A DNA stretch of 64,000 bases from Rachycentron canadum (Eukaryota > Chordata > Actinopteri > Carangiformes > Rachycentridae): positions 20,202,724 to 20,266,723 of the forward strand of contig CM076650.1 in the NCBI GenBank assembly GCA_038496675.1, written 5' to 3'. The notes beneath the pieces are model-generated. The model had not been told where the DNA came from. It saw only the letters and a program-made list of their open reading frames with translations, and searched no databases. The stretch's first letter is position 1. Every line of letters begins with the position of its first letter. A program made the translations under genes and the position numbers. Positions 35,859 through 47,389 of this stretch are shown one piece after another.

Positions 35859-38412
35859 AGCTATGTCATACTTGGCTTCTTGAAAAATATTTCATACTAA
35901 CCAGCATGTTGTGGTTTCCATGTTCACTGTGTGTTCATGATTTCTTTTCCAGACATGCATATCAGATAGTGGAGATTTCCAATACTAAAATGCAGCACTA
36001 GATAGTATCATGTGGCTGTGCTGCACATTTTACCAGAGATAATTGTGTGTTTTCATATTAATATAATTAATATTTAATTTAATATTACATACTATTAGTG
36101 TCAGACTTGAAAATACGTCAAAATTAATCATCAAATTCAATTTGACATTACAGATATAGACACCAAATCCTCTCACTTCATTTTGTTTAGATCATTTACT
36201 CTGACATTTGTAACGCCCACAATAAAAAAAAAAACAGGATGAGACGTGTGAGATAATTTTGATCTAGAATTTTTTTTTTTCTTTTTGACCCCTTGAGGGC
36301 AAATGTGGGTAGAAGCTGTTGCCTATTTACACAGTCTGCAGACAGAGAGCATTAGCATTAGCAGTCAAGTGGAATCATGTTTTTTTAGCACCTGATAGAT
36401 GTAAGCATATTCACTTTCCCTCTGACTGTTTTTGGTCGTCTGTGCAAAAAGTCTGGCTCTTAAGATGCTAAATTCTTTTGTGTGTTCACTAGCTATAGTT
36501 TCTATCTTTTCTGCCTGTTGTTTGGTGCTTGACAGGTAACCAAACATTGGTTTAGGACCTTCTTCACTAAAAAAAACTACAAATTTCACCTGGAAACACA
36601 GATAAGAGTTGTGAGAATAAATCAAAACTAAATCAAAACAATGAGCGCAAAGTTGCTAAAACAGTTAGAGGAGTTGGGTTATACTTCTTTGTGACACTCC
36701 CTCTAATCTCAATTATGCACACACAAGATTTGAAGTAATGGCACATCACACACTGAATTTTATTAAGATTGAAAATGTATCACCTTGTGTGATCTAATCT
36801 GAGCTGATGTAAACAAAATGGTGCAACAAGTGGTTTAACATTAGTAATACTTTGCAGTGAGAGAAAAACAATCAATTTTTTTTTCCCGGAAATTTATTCA
36901 AAATCAAAAGATTGTTTGGGGAGACGCAGTCAACACACTTTCTCTATTCTTCAGCAAGAACGGGGGAGATTTCAAATGTCAGTTTAAATATCTTTCAATG
37001 GTAATATGCTAGGTAATGTTAGCGTCAAAGGCTAAAATGTTGCTGTTGTACCATTGCTTGGCAGCACTGTCAGCTGCTACAGGACTGAAGTAATCATAAT
37101 CATCACTGTAATTTTTATATATTTCTAATATATTTTATATATATTCTTATCTGTGTTTTATATCTATATGTTGTAATATGTTTTAATATTTTCTGACAGT
37201 GTCATAGAATTTCAACATTAAATCAGTGCAATAGTCTTCTAAGCTCTTGATTTCTATTGATGCTCTTTGTCTGTGTGTTCTGTTGTGAGCAGTAACTAAG
37301 GCAGCAAATACAAGGTTTGCTGTGAAAATGACTTTCCAAGATCACACTATGCTAATTTGTGTTGCTTTACAGAAAATGAAAACATTATATAATCATTTCA
37401 ATCTGTTTTCAAAAGCACGACTAACACAGGAAATAGAACAAAGACAGATCAGTAGCATTTCTTTAATGTGTCTACAAAGCCAATACACTAAGGTTCTGCA
37501 GAATCATGTCCTAAATGACATTAGCATTTTGAAAATCAGTTTGTGAATATGTACATAATTAAATGAGGTCGAGACATTTTCACGTTATATTCTATGACAT
37601 GAAATCCAACAGTAAATACCTTGTTGTGTTTACACTTGCACTTACTTGCGATTGCTGTTTGGTAGAGGAAGTGAGCATGCTAAGTGAAACTACAAGTTTA
37701 AAGTTTAGTGGTTGTGATGCTGCCACCATGTCACTGTGGTGTAGTTCATTTATAACCATACATCAGCTTTTTAATTTTGGCAATAGTATTTAGGCTTTAA
37801 TCCTGCTGAACAAAACGTGAGTATCTTAAACTTTTTGTTTGTCACACAGTCTTTTCTGCAGTACCAAAAGCCACTGCAAAAGTCCCAGTGGCTTTTTTTT
37901 TTTTTTTGAAGGAAACCAGGGTAAAACTTTACCTGCGTCAGCACTCAGCAGCTCATTTGTGTAGCTGCAGCAGCTACAGCAGGGCTGGGACACCCAAAAA
38001 ACTTGGATCATGGGTAAGGCAACACTATATGTTAATGAATAAATCAATGAAATGAATGAAGGATAGACACACAGGCATTTCAGTTCCCTGAGGTCACTGA
38101 AGTCAAGGCAGTTTCATGTCGGAGTTCGGCATAAAGTCTCTCTCGTTCTCAGCCCTACCTCTATATGTGTCAGTCCTGGGTCTTTCTCTGAGTTTAGCTA
38201 CTGCCTCTGCCTGCCTCCACTGCTGTCACTGCATATCAGCATTGTGTTAATGGTAACATCTCACTTCACCTATCCTGACTGTGCTCACCCACTCAGGAGA
38301 CAGAAAAATAAATAAATAAATAAAAAGACAGAGAGAAACAAGTAAAGAAAGCAGAAAGACAGCAAGGCTGCAGAGGCAGTGCCAGAGGTGTCAACAATGA
38401 CCAGATTAACAC
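35856..38412. other. Non-coding stretch, partly repeat-like
   Basis: The segment 36340-36600 contains TTTTTCTGCCTGTTGTTTGG, TGCTTGACAGGTAACC and GCATTAGCATTAGCAG, phrases I associate with a dispersed teleost repeat; I am unsure of its boundaries. The 86-codon minus frame at 36365-36625 falls in it, and I do not call it a gene. A 15-base T run is at 37893-37907 and (AAAT)n at 38305-38325. Confidence 0.45.
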
Positions 38413-38490
38413 AGATAAGATAAGATAAGATAAGATAAGATAAGATAAGATAAGATAAGATAAGATAAGATAAGATAAGATAAGATAAGA
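38413..38490. repeat. (AGATA)n pentanucleotide array
   Basis: About 15.6 perfect AGATA units are followed by degenerate GATGAGACGAG units to about 38509. Each junction spells AGATAA, the preferred binding word of GATA zinc-finger factors, so the array is also a dense potential GATA-factor platform. The Leu-Ser-Tyr repeats on the opposite strand are artefacts. Confidence 0.98.
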
Positions 38491-38509
38491 TGAGACGAGA
38501 TGAGATGAA

Positions 38510-39555
38510 AGATATTTTCAGGTAAAATAATACATAATTTCCCTTTTTTTTTTTCTTTTACAACATATTCCAAAATGACCGTATTTTCTTTGCAAAGGTG
38601 AATTTGTGTGGGAAATTCTCCATCTCTGAAAAGCAGGTACATCTTGTGAACGTATATGAATTAACTTTTATCCTGCACCAAAATCTCACTGACAGCAGAA
38701 AGTGTGAGCATATCACAAAAACTCTCTGGGGAAATTGGGCGAGAGAAGCAGGTTTCACATAAATCCCACCACTGAACTGCACCTTTTAAGCTCTGGATCC
38801 TTCCCTTGCAGAATGCACACAGAGAGCAGTCAGCACCAGTCAATGATTGCATAATGAGGTGACGCCTTTAGTAAACCAGATGCTAATTACACACAGATAG
38901 CGACTGCAAATGAAATGAATGGTTTCTGGCGCAGAGTCCTCTCAACACATCGACCAATCAACACATCTGTCCATCAGTCAGCATGACACACTCATCAAAG
39001 TTATTGTACTGCCTCATTGCCTCAGTGTTTTTTATTGGCTGCGTAACATTATTAAATGACAGATAAAACAGTTCAAGTAGCGATTCCTCCACCAGCCTGG
39101 CGCCCTGAAGCTCTGCCTTCAAGGACTGTAGTTTGTATAGAGGAATATCCAGGGCAATTTTTACATTCACGCTCAGGGTGCTCTAATAATATAACTTTAC
39201 CAACTAGGACATCTTTGCATAGTGGAGCAAAATATTGTGTAATTTATTTATTTATTTATTTTTTTATTTTTGTTGTCTTTTTATTGCTGTTTTTTTTAAC
39301 TATCATTATTAATTAATTATCATTATATAAACCAAAATCAACAAAGTATATATTAAACAAAACTAAAATCCAAGTTTTGTATTTAAAAAACCACAACTGC
39401 GTCTACATAACACTAACTCAGAGAAAATACACTACAACCATTTTGACTCAATAATTAGCAAGTACAATTGCAACAATGCACTGTGGAGTTTTCTTGTAAA
39501 CAAAGATATTTTTACATTCAACATTTCCAAAAAATGTAATTGTGTGTTTATCCTT
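38510..39555. other. Unannotated non-coding stretch
   Basis: Unique sequence, then a T/TTTA-rich tract at 39242-39298. The frames at 38558-38852 and 38958-39316 have no domains. Confidence 0.6.
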
Positions 39556-39742
39556 TTTTGGGGCATTTTTTTCACCTTTATTTGAATGCGCAATGAAACA
39601 GTTAGAGAGACAGCATAGTCAGTTAGGGATGGGGGTGACGACATGCAGCAAAGGGCTGTGGGTTGGACTTAAGCCTGAGCCATTATGGTCAGGATAAAGA
39701 CTTTGTAGTATGCGCCGTATCAGGTGACCCACTGGGGCACCT
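39556..39742 (-). repeat. SINE-like dispersed repeat, copy 2
   Basis: TTAGAGAGACAGC, GGGGGTGACGACATGCAGC and AAAGGGCTGTGGG are followed by GGTTGGACTTAAGCC, which resembles a decayed tRNA B box region, and the unit ends with CCCACTGGGGCACC. The same words occur in order at 21515-21670. It is probably a tRNA-derived fish SINE whose head reads on the minus strand. It is too decayed to be transcribed with confidence. Confidence 0.55.
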
Positions 39743-39762
39743 CATGTTTATCACACTTTAAA

Positions 39763-39866
39763 TTGTGTACTGCCCTTTGTGGACACAAACAAAGTAGAGT
39801 CCATTTATAAAATGCTTCATGGAGCCACTAGTGGTCACAAACTCCACAGGGTACCTTTAAACCTGA
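39763..39866. repeat. Possible end of a dispersed repeat
   Basis: The text CTTCATGGAGCCACTAGTGG, then TCACAAACTCCACAGGG and TACCTTTAAA, read in reverse, begins TTTAAAGGTACCCTGTGGAG. That is a phrase I recall from fish dispersed repeats. Only one end is discernible. CCACTAGTGG at its centre is a palindrome. Confidence 0.3.
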
Positions 39867-42749
39867 GGAAAATCCCAAAACACAGTAGTAACAATCTGAG
39901 GCTGTCAACTGCTGGAACCAGAAATAAACCTCAAACATTCTCACTTTGCATCAGTGTGTATAAAACTGTACAAGTGTCTCAGATTATTACCTTATAAAGA
40001 TTACCTAAAATAATTTGCTGATTTGCCATAACAACTGCCTGGCTGTTTGACCATGCTGCCCCATTGCAGTCACGTTATCATGAAGCACAATTACCTCACT
40101 GCTGAAATGTGTATTTCAGTGGCACTGAATGAAAGATTTAAATAAATTATTCTCCCTCTCTAGCAGACCCTGATATCAATGTGGCAAGTGTCCCCACAAT
40201 GACGTGTGCACAGTTTGTTTAATAAGCCCTCCTTTTTAGTCAAGATATGTGCAGAGTGGTAATGAGAGATGTGTTATCTCTGTTGGCCATTAGCCTTAGC
40301 GTGTGAAGTCATTAGAGGATGTAATTAACTCCCATTGTACTAGAGATGGGTCGTTAGCAAACGAGTCTAAGACGCATGTAGCACCGACGTGATTTTCCTG
40401 CTTATGATGGTGACCTACATGGGGTGAGAAGTTGAACACGGCGTCTCTGTGAGGTAGTGAGACTGTGGTGGTGCTGTGTTTACAGCTAATGTTGGCTGTG
40501 ATCACAAAGAAGTTATATTTTTATGATCACCCACAGAATGCAGACAAGGCACATTGTTTCCTCACTTCAGATGCAGACGCAGCATTTATCACTTCACAAA
40601 AGTGTCTGCACTGACTGTTTTTATGAGGCACAGATATGGAAAACAATCAAATGCCTGTCCACAGCTTATTTTTGTGTGCATTCATTCAAATCTTGTTTAT
40701 CTATAGGAATCTCTTCATTGTTTTCTGGCTCCAGAGAGCCTGCAGTGAGTGTCATGAATGATACGGGTTTTTTTTTCCCTTGCACAATTTCTGTAGTGAT
40801 TCACATTTTACACCATGGGATGCCACCTATTTACACAAATAAACAAGGTTCTTTCATATAAGGTAAATTTGATACATTGCTGCAATACATTAAATCATAA
40901 GAGATATATTTGTTTGTTTCCATTGCATCTAGATGATAAATCATTGATAGCCTCATTGAAATCCTCCTGCTGCACGAGTGTAATAAAACCCTAAGCATCC
41001 TGGCAGATGAGCTGAGCTGAGTATTTGTAAAACAAGCCACTCCATGTCAAACAGTTCTCTGAAGCCACTTTGGGCATAAGATATGGTCAGAAAGCAAGTC
41101 AGTCAGCTGTCGCAAGATACATTTCCCAGAATGCCGTTCCTGAATCTTTATTAAAAAGTGTTTGTAGTAGCATGGTACAATTACATGAAAATGTTATTAC
41201 AATAGTTATTGCAGATCTGATTCTCATGGCTTTGTTCATAACTTTATTGGCAATAATAACACTGCACTCACCAGCTTCACTGTTAAAACATTTAAACTTG
41301 GCAACATCTCTTAAAAGAGGTTTGACCGAGCAAGAAACACAAGCAGTGAGATGATCATACAGACGTGATACAAACCTCACATAAGCCAAAACTGTAGTAT
41401 TTAACAGATTGACTTTACTTTGCATAACTTAAAGTGACTATAATCAATATTTTCCTCTGGTATCAAGTTCATCAGTTAGAAAACAACATGATTATTAGAT
41501 TTATATTTACTCATGTGGCAGATAACTTAAAACTGAGGGACATTAAAGGTCCAGTGCAGTAGGGGACCAGGCGTAAGTATTAAGGACTACATCTGTTCAA
41601 AAAGTGCAACGAGAGCAAGTGAAGCGCACCTAAAGTGCATCGTAGGTGCTAGTTAAGCATGACAGCGTGTTATTATTATCGCCTGAAACTCCAGCTCTCC
41701 TCAGCTCTACAGAGGTTTGTACCAGTTCATTGTTTAGCTGCATGTTGGCATCTTCACTGACTTGGTTGATTCTGTATTCAGCCAAAAGAGGATGTTTTAA
41801 GTGAATTAGCTTACAATTAACTGCTGGATGTGTAAAAAAGCAGCTTCTGAACAAGTTCACCATATCAAGTCACCTGGCTGCTGGTTCAACTTTGACCCAA
41901 TGTGCTAATTTTTTTTTCTCCCTCAGATTAAATCGTTATGTGTGATTGATGCTTTTTATTTCTATATGTTAACATTGACTCTCCAATTTAAATGCACCAT
42001 TTTGTTCGATCAGCTGCCCTTCATACCAATCCACTGAGTATATCCTTCAAAACAAAATAATAATTTTTTTTTTTTTTCAACTAAGATTTTTGTAGGTGCT
42101 TTCACATGTCCTGTTTTTAGGCTGTACGGTTACTTGTATCCATGGCAGCAGAAGAAAATGTTGTATTTGTTTGATTCTGCCCCTGAACTTAAGAGTAAAA
42201 CAGTCAATCTCCAGAAGAGTGTGTTTGTGGGAATTGTGGGGACAACCAGTCACAGGTTCATGTTGTGTTTGTATCTGTTTTCATGCGATTTTTTTATATG
42301 CACTAAACAGAACTGATTTACATGTATTTTTTTCTACATGTTCATCTGGTCAGTAACATATGAAGCAATCACATTATAACTCACATTCAGGACATTTTTG
42401 GTCATAAAGCCTCACACAGTTTAACATGCCTGTTGGCGATTCCCATAAAAGTCCTCATCTTCCACAGATGGACAGTAAATTCCACCAGGCTAACAGCTCC
42501 CAAGTCACCACATGTGACTTCAGCTGCATTCATTTGCATGTAGAATGTGTCTGTTGCAGCAGTTCATCTTGTGTTGATCGGTTTTCCTGGTTGATCGACC
42601 GGTCATCTGGGTAGATTACATGCCCGGTTTCCACTGTGATAGATTATTGTGACCATGGAGCCTGAGTATGGTTATCTCCAGCTCTGGTTGTTACTGGTGT
42701 CTCTTTGCTCTAACAGCCGACAGATTTGGTGTGGTGTTTATAGATTTAC
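39867..42749. other. Unannotated non-coding stretch
   Basis: Unique sequence for the most part. The segment 40040-40320 (GTTTAATAAGCCCTCC, GGATGTAATTAACTCCC) has an enhancer-like texture but no decisive motif. Fully overlapping frames at 41070-41425 on both strands show no domains. TTAAAGGTCCAGTGCAGT at 41544-41561 may be the end of a dispersed repeat. A 14-base T run is at 42064-42077. Confidence 0.5.
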
Positions 42750-42852
42750 CCTCGTAGCGGCTGGGTATGCAGATGGGGAGGATTGACCTGCTGTGACCTT
42801 GGAAGAGTGCCCTGGCGGAGGATGACGGCGACCTCGGGATGGGCAGGATGTG
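42750..42852 (-). other. Candidate internal exon (minus strand)
   Basis: The block is GC-rich, contains several CpGs and is open in all three minus-strand frames. On the minus strand it is preceded by CTGCTCTGCTGCATTGCAG, a fair acceptor, and followed by a TACGAGG/GTAAAT donor, giving a 103-base segment. One frame includes LPIPRSPSSSARALFQ. I recognise no family. The plus strand is also open here, so composition alone may explain the open frames. It lies about 2.6 kb downstream, on the minus strand, of the other exon candidates. Confidence 0.22.
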
Positions 42853-42895
42853 CTGCAATGCAGCAGAGCAGATCAGTGGTGCTGCATGCTCTCAC

Positions 42896-42922
42896 CCACA
42901 CACACACACACACACACACACA
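42896..42922. repeat. (CA)n microsatellite
   Basis: About 13 CA units. It generates the His-Thr and Val-Cys stretches seen in frames across 42746-43129. Confidence 0.97.
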
Positions 42923-43240
42923 AACTGCAGCTCGCGAGCACACATCTTGCAAACAAACACACCTACTGTACATAAATATCATGAAAGACAAAAAAACTGC
43001 ACAGATGCTTAGAAACAAATATAAACACATGCTCTCTCTCTCTTTTTTTCTTCTTGGATAAGCAGGCAGGGGTGTGTCCTCACTAACCTGCCACTGTCTG
43101 GCTGGCTCGAGTACACATGCCACCCACATGACTCTGCATATCTAACAGCATGCGCATATGCACATGATCACATTTGCATACACACTCCTTCATAATGTGT
43201 ACACACGTGTACATCTTTGCAGGCTGCTTATATATGTGCG

Positions 43241-43262
43241 TGTTTGTGTGTGTGTGTGTGTA
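43241..43262. repeat. Short (TG)n tract
   Basis: About ten TG units leading into TATATACACA. Confidence 0.9.
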
Positions 43263-44719
43263 TATACACAGTCACACAGAAAGACGCACATGAATTACAG
43301 AGATGTGCAAGTAACACATAAGCATGTGGAAAACTGATAACCTTTCAAAATTTCAAAACCTTAACAAGTCCCCTGACAATATATGAGGTAAACACCTATT
43401 AGATTAAATGGTCAAACAAACAGGGGGTGTTTGCTTTCAACTAGGTTCATAGAGCCATACTAAAAATAAAGCACTATCTACAACAGCACCAGAAAGAAGG
43501 ACTTTCCTTTTTCTGTATATCCAAGCAACATCCCTGTGTAATCAGGCACATCTATTAACAGTTTTCAATGCTTTTCTTTCTTCATGGCAACAATACTGAC
43601 TATTTTACAGATAAAGCGATCACTCAATTCCATCAGCCACTAAAGATCCCCCGATACCTCCCCAGCAGGGAATCCCATCGGACAATATGTAACTGGAGTG
43701 AATTCAAATACCAGCACAGCACAGACCCTCATTAAAGAGATTTTCTCAGGCAAATAAGTAAACCCTAATCACTCCAAGCAATCAGATCAAACCATATCAG
43801 CCTCAGTTTTACTTGCACTGTGAGTGTACTGATAATACCTCAACCCAAACTAATACACAGTAATACACACACAGAGAAACACACAAAGGATGCATAGGCA
43901 TTTGAGACCTTCTACTGACTTTGTTCCATATCTTGGGGGCGTAACCTGACAATAAGCATAACAACTGGATGTCTTACTCAAATGCTAATATTACAGATAA
44001 ATCTGGTGATTTTTTATGTTGTATGAAATTGTATGAAAGCACAGAAGTCGCCAATGAACTGATCCAACAGACAACAGGTAGTTAAAGTCTGGTGCAGCCG
44101 CAGAGCTCCATTCTTGTCTAAAAACAAATAAAAACATGTTAATGAGTGACTGTGTTGCATTGAATGACGTGTTCTTTTATTAAAATAGACATCAGCAGTG
44201 TTTGCTTGAGTCAATCCCACACACACCATCCCGCTGCTATACTCAATAGAGTTTAATCTACTGCTGAAAATAGTCCCCGACAACAGCAATGTTTTCTTCT
44301 GAACAAGAAATGTTCAAAACCTACAATGTCAGGCTGTTATTGTAAATGACTTATCCTTTTTTTTAATAAATGAAACTACACATAAGTGACTTGTTTTAAA
44401 AGATTTACATCAGCAGGAACAAAGTTGGGAAGTTGAAAAGTACTGAGAGGATCTAATAACAATAACAAAAATATAGAATATCGTCACACAATGGAGGGCA
44501 AAATCTTAAGTTGCAGATGTTTGAGCACAGCTGGATTGAGTCTTGGTCAGGATGTGAAGGAAGGTGATGGGTGCAGAGGAAGGAATACTTCACTGTTGCA
44601 GTTCCAGTGATCTAACAGGAAATTCTTTCCAGTTGGATCCCATTGTCCCTGAGTTGACAGGATGAGCTGGGGGAACATGTGATGGTGTCACATTTAACAA
44701 GTGGTGACCAGCATCTGTC

Positions 44720-44737
44720 TTTTTTTTTTTTTTTTTT
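44720..44737. repeat. Poly(T) run, 18 bases
   Basis: The longest homopolymer in the window. Read on the minus strand it would be a poly(A) tail, but no retroposon body is recognised next to it. Confidence 0.9.
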
Positions 44738-45420
44738 AGTTTTATTCATTTTGTTCAAGTAGATTTCTAATTCTTGCATTCACACTTACACACAAACAAC
44801 AATGGTTTATTATTTTTCATCACAAGTATTCAACCAGCTAATAACTTTTGCTCTGATCCTGTTTTTGTCACTGCTGTTGTATGTGACTTATTGATTTTTT
44901 TCCCCTAACCTTAAAATTAGCTTTACAATGTGTCCAATGTGACCTTTCACTGCAGGGTCAAAGGTCAGCACACACTCACCTCCAATCATTTCAGCACACT
45001 GAAATAAAACCTGAACAACTGATGCACTTTTACATAAAGAAGTCTGTTTATTATTTGATATATATATATCATATGCATCTTCATATAATAGTTCTAATAC
45101 CAGTAAGTCAAAAATAATAATCATATTATATTTATATATATAGATATATAGAAAACTAATCCAATAATCTACTTCTTACTTGAACTTTACTTCCTTGTAA
45201 AAAACAACATGGAGAAACGTATAATCTTCTCCCCAGCTTCAATATAGGCGCTTTAAGGGAGCAAAGAAGATAATACAAAAAAGAAAAATTACACCTGAAC
45301 ATTGCATCTTATGGAACTAGAACATCTGTCAGCAGCTAGTAATGTTGACCATCTTGGTTTAAGACACAGGAAAAGTTTTTTTTTTTTTCTTTGCTAGAAC
45401 ATCTTTGACAAATCTTTTGT

Positions 45421-45519
45421 TTTATTTTTAGGTTCGGTTGAAATGGCTGAAAAAGTTCAGAGTTTTACGAGGAAGGGAGAGGAGACGATGGCAATCATGT
45501 GATCGGCTGGATCTGGAGA
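45421..45519 (-). CDS. Candidate terminal exon of an unknown transcript
   Basis: On the minus strand the segment starts after TCTAATGTTCTGTCTCTCAG, an acceptor with a branch-point-like CTAAT. In the first frame it reads SPDPADHMIAIVSSPFLVKL, then TGA at 45459-45457. The frame beginning two bases later is also open (RSSRSHDCHRLL...) to TAA at 45430-45428. AATAAA (45426-45421) lies about 30 bases past the TGA and could be the polyadenylation signal, so this may be a last exon. No product is recognised. It could belong to a long non-coding RNA or be a chance combination. Confidence 0.25.
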
Positions 45520-45520
45520 C

Positions 45521-45849
45521 TGAGAGACAGAACATTAGATTATACCAGTCTCATTATACACTTTGGATGACAAATGTCAGAAGATGAAGGGGAGAAGGGA
45601 GAGAGAAAAAATGGGACAACAGTGGGACTAGGTGAGAGGAATTGAAGAGATAAAGAGGGAAGAGGCAAAGAGGAAAGAGAAGTTGAGAACAGCAGGGTAT
45701 AGAAAGTTTAACTTATGTGCTTCTCCACCAATGATCTACATTTGTAAACAGAGGGTAGCAGCACCAACAGTGCAGAGTCCCTTTCCATCTCCTCTCATCG
45801 ATCCCCAGCGTCCCTCCCCTTCTTTCTGGGTGCTCTCCGGGAGGTAGCC
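45521..45849. other. Purine-rich non-coding stretch
   Basis: GA-rich sequence (45585-45690), then pyrimidine-rich text with CATCGATCC. No gene is seen. Confidence 0.55.
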
Positions 45850-46270
45850 GTGTCACAGTTGGCAAGGAGAGATATCCACTCTAATCCTTATAGTTGTGGC
45901 AGTCTTCCAGTTGTACCAACTGTACTAATATCATTCTCTCAGGAAACTCCCCTCCCCTTAAACTCTCGATATGTAGAAATGAAAAAATGGAGGCAGGCTG
46001 TTTCAGGGCTGTGGACATGGATGAGGCCGAGGGCAACAGACCATGTGGAGCCATGGACAGCGGCGCCCAGGGGCCCTCGTGTCAAGGCCAGAGACGCAGG
46101 AGGGCGGTACCACTGCGACCCCTCCTCTGTTTGAGGAGCCTAACCGGTCAAATTGGGGTCAAGAGGAGGCATCAAAGCTGTGGAGGAAAACAAGAGGAAC
46201 AGGAAGAGATCTTATTAGAGCTGTATGACTTTTTGTGGTGTAACTATTGAACATTGACAGGAAAGACCAG
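45850..46270 (+). other. GC-rich block open in all plus frames
   Basis: This is one of the most GC- and CpG-rich parts of the window. An acceptor-like stretch TACTAATATCATTCTCTCAG ends at 45941 and has a near-ideal branch point. A donor-like ACCAG/GTATGA sits at 46270/46271. Three plus frames are open through 46043-46134 (45850-46134, 45894-46250, 46043-46228). One reads LFEEPNRSNWGQEEASKLWR. I recognise no family. It may be an exon, a mobile-element fragment or a regulatory block. It also holds CCATGGACAGCG (46051-46062), a partial REST/NRSF site. Confidence 0.22.
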
Positions 46271-46302
46271 GTATGAATGCACCTGAGCCACTGCGTTCCT
46301 GG

Positions 46303-46328
46303 GTTTACATTGTCTGAATAATGTAAAC
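46303..46328. repeat. 9-bp inverted repeat
   Basis: GTTTACATT and AATGTAAAC are exact reverse complements around an 8-base loop. It could be an RNA hairpin or part of a mobile-element end; nothing further supports either. Confidence 0.8.
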
Positions 46329-46550
46329 ATTTTATAAAAACTTCAAGCAAATCTCTACAAAAGAAAATTCAATGGCCACTGGGTGATAGTTTGAAGTTTG
46401 AAGAAGTTGTAACTAATGGAAAGTAATGATCGATACTGATTATTTATATATTTTAATAAAATGCTTGACATCAATAATACTGGTGTGGTGTAACTTTTTA
46501 AACTGCATTTCCCAAGATGCTGCTCTCAAATTTGATCTGGTTACAATTTT

Positions 46551-46993
46551 ATATATATATATATATATATATANNNNNNNNNNNNNNNNNNNNNNNNNNN
46601 NNNNNNNNNNNNNNNNNNNNNNNNNNNNNNNNNNNNNNNNNNNNNNNNNNNNNNNNNNNNNNNNNNNNNNNNNNNNNNNNNNNNNNNNNNNNNNNNNNNN
46701 NNNNNNNNNNNNNNNNNNNNNNNNNNNNNNNNNNNNNNNNNNNNNNNNNNNNNNNNNNNNNNNNNNNNNNNNNNNNNNNNNNNNNNNNNNNNNNNNNNNN
46801 NNNNNNNNNNNNNNNNNNNNNNNNNNNNNNNNNNNNNNNNNNNNNNNNNNNNNNNNNNNNNNNNNNNNNNNNNNNNNNNNNNNNNNNNNNNNNNNNNNNN
46901 NNNNNNNNNNNNNNNNNNNNNNNNNNNNNNNNNNNNNNNNNNNNNNNNNNNNNNNNNNNNNNNNNNNNNNNNNTATATATATATATATATATA
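46551..46993. repeat. (TA)n microsatellite spanning an assembly gap
   Basis: TATATA runs flank the N block on both sides (46551-46573 and 46974-46993), as at the first gap. Confidence 0.9.
46574..46973. other. Assembly gap (run of N, 400 bases)
   Basis: Unsequenced and probably of nominal length. The long frames crossing it on both strands are artefacts. Confidence 0.99.
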
Positions 46994-47389
46994 GCAGTTT
47001 GTTATTAGCCCACACATTTAGGTTTAGTTGTCCAGGAAGAATGAAGTTAATATTTTGCCTCTTGTTGAATTGGAAGTACAGCTTTATTGGGATAAAATTG
47101 AATAGAAACATTTGCTGTATAACTGATTGCAAGGTAATTAAAATTCTGCATGTGTTACTCTCAAAGCATTACTCAACTTCATGTTGATTTATACTCAAGC
47201 ATTAGCAGTACAAGCAGATATGAGTCCATTCTGATTCTCTTTTTTGCAGCAGACATTTGACTTTGTATCACTTTTGTCCTAGTAGGAAACGCCAAATGTT
47301 GCATTTCTTAATCTCTTCTTCTGTGAAAAATGCCTATTCACCTTGTCGAATAAGAACAGGTCTCCTGCCTCTCACACCAACACAAATAC
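46994..47389. other. Unannotated non-coding stretch
   Basis: Unique AT-rich sequence. Nothing recognisable. Confidence 0.6.

Larger units (their letters stand above)
42925..45420. other. Non-coding stretch with simple repeats
   Basis: The interval contains a (CT)n/poly(T) mix (43032-43050), TG-rich text (43241-43262), poly(T) of 18 bases (44720-44737), a short (TA)n (45058-45069) and poly(T) of 13 bases (45376-45388). Minus frames at 44014-44289 and 44888-45124 have no domains. No gene is supported. Confidence 0.55.

Noticed and set aside
36365..36625. 86-codon minus-strand frame that looks fairly protein-like
   Set aside because: It lies in sequence I associate with a dispersed teleost repeat, and there are no splice sites or known domain.
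38413..38490. CRISPR-like regular array
   Set aside because: The units are five bases with no spacers. It is a simple microsatellite in a vertebrate genome.
38406..38642. Leu-Ser-Tyr repeat frame on the minus strand
   Set aside because: Translation of the AGATA pentanucleotide array. The period of 15 bases in codons is a repeat artefact.
39556..39742. Functional tRNA gene on the minus strand
   Set aside because: Only a B-box-like stretch survives. No cloverleaf can be drawn, and the sequence matches a dispersed repeat copy.
41070..41425. Overlapping frames of 94 and 108 codons on opposite strands
   Set aside because: Mutual overlap, no domain, and no supporting splice sites.
41544..41570. 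TTAAAGGTCCAGTGCAGT as the end of a known fish repeat
   Set aside because: Only about 18 bases fit, and the sequence after it does not follow the remembered repeat.
44720..44737. Poly(T) as the reversed tail of a retroposon
   Set aside because: No SINE or LINE body is recognisable next to it, and no target duplication is visible.
46426..47187. Long open frames across the second N run (up to 253 codons)
   Set aside because: Same cause: the frame is open only because N cannot be a stop.
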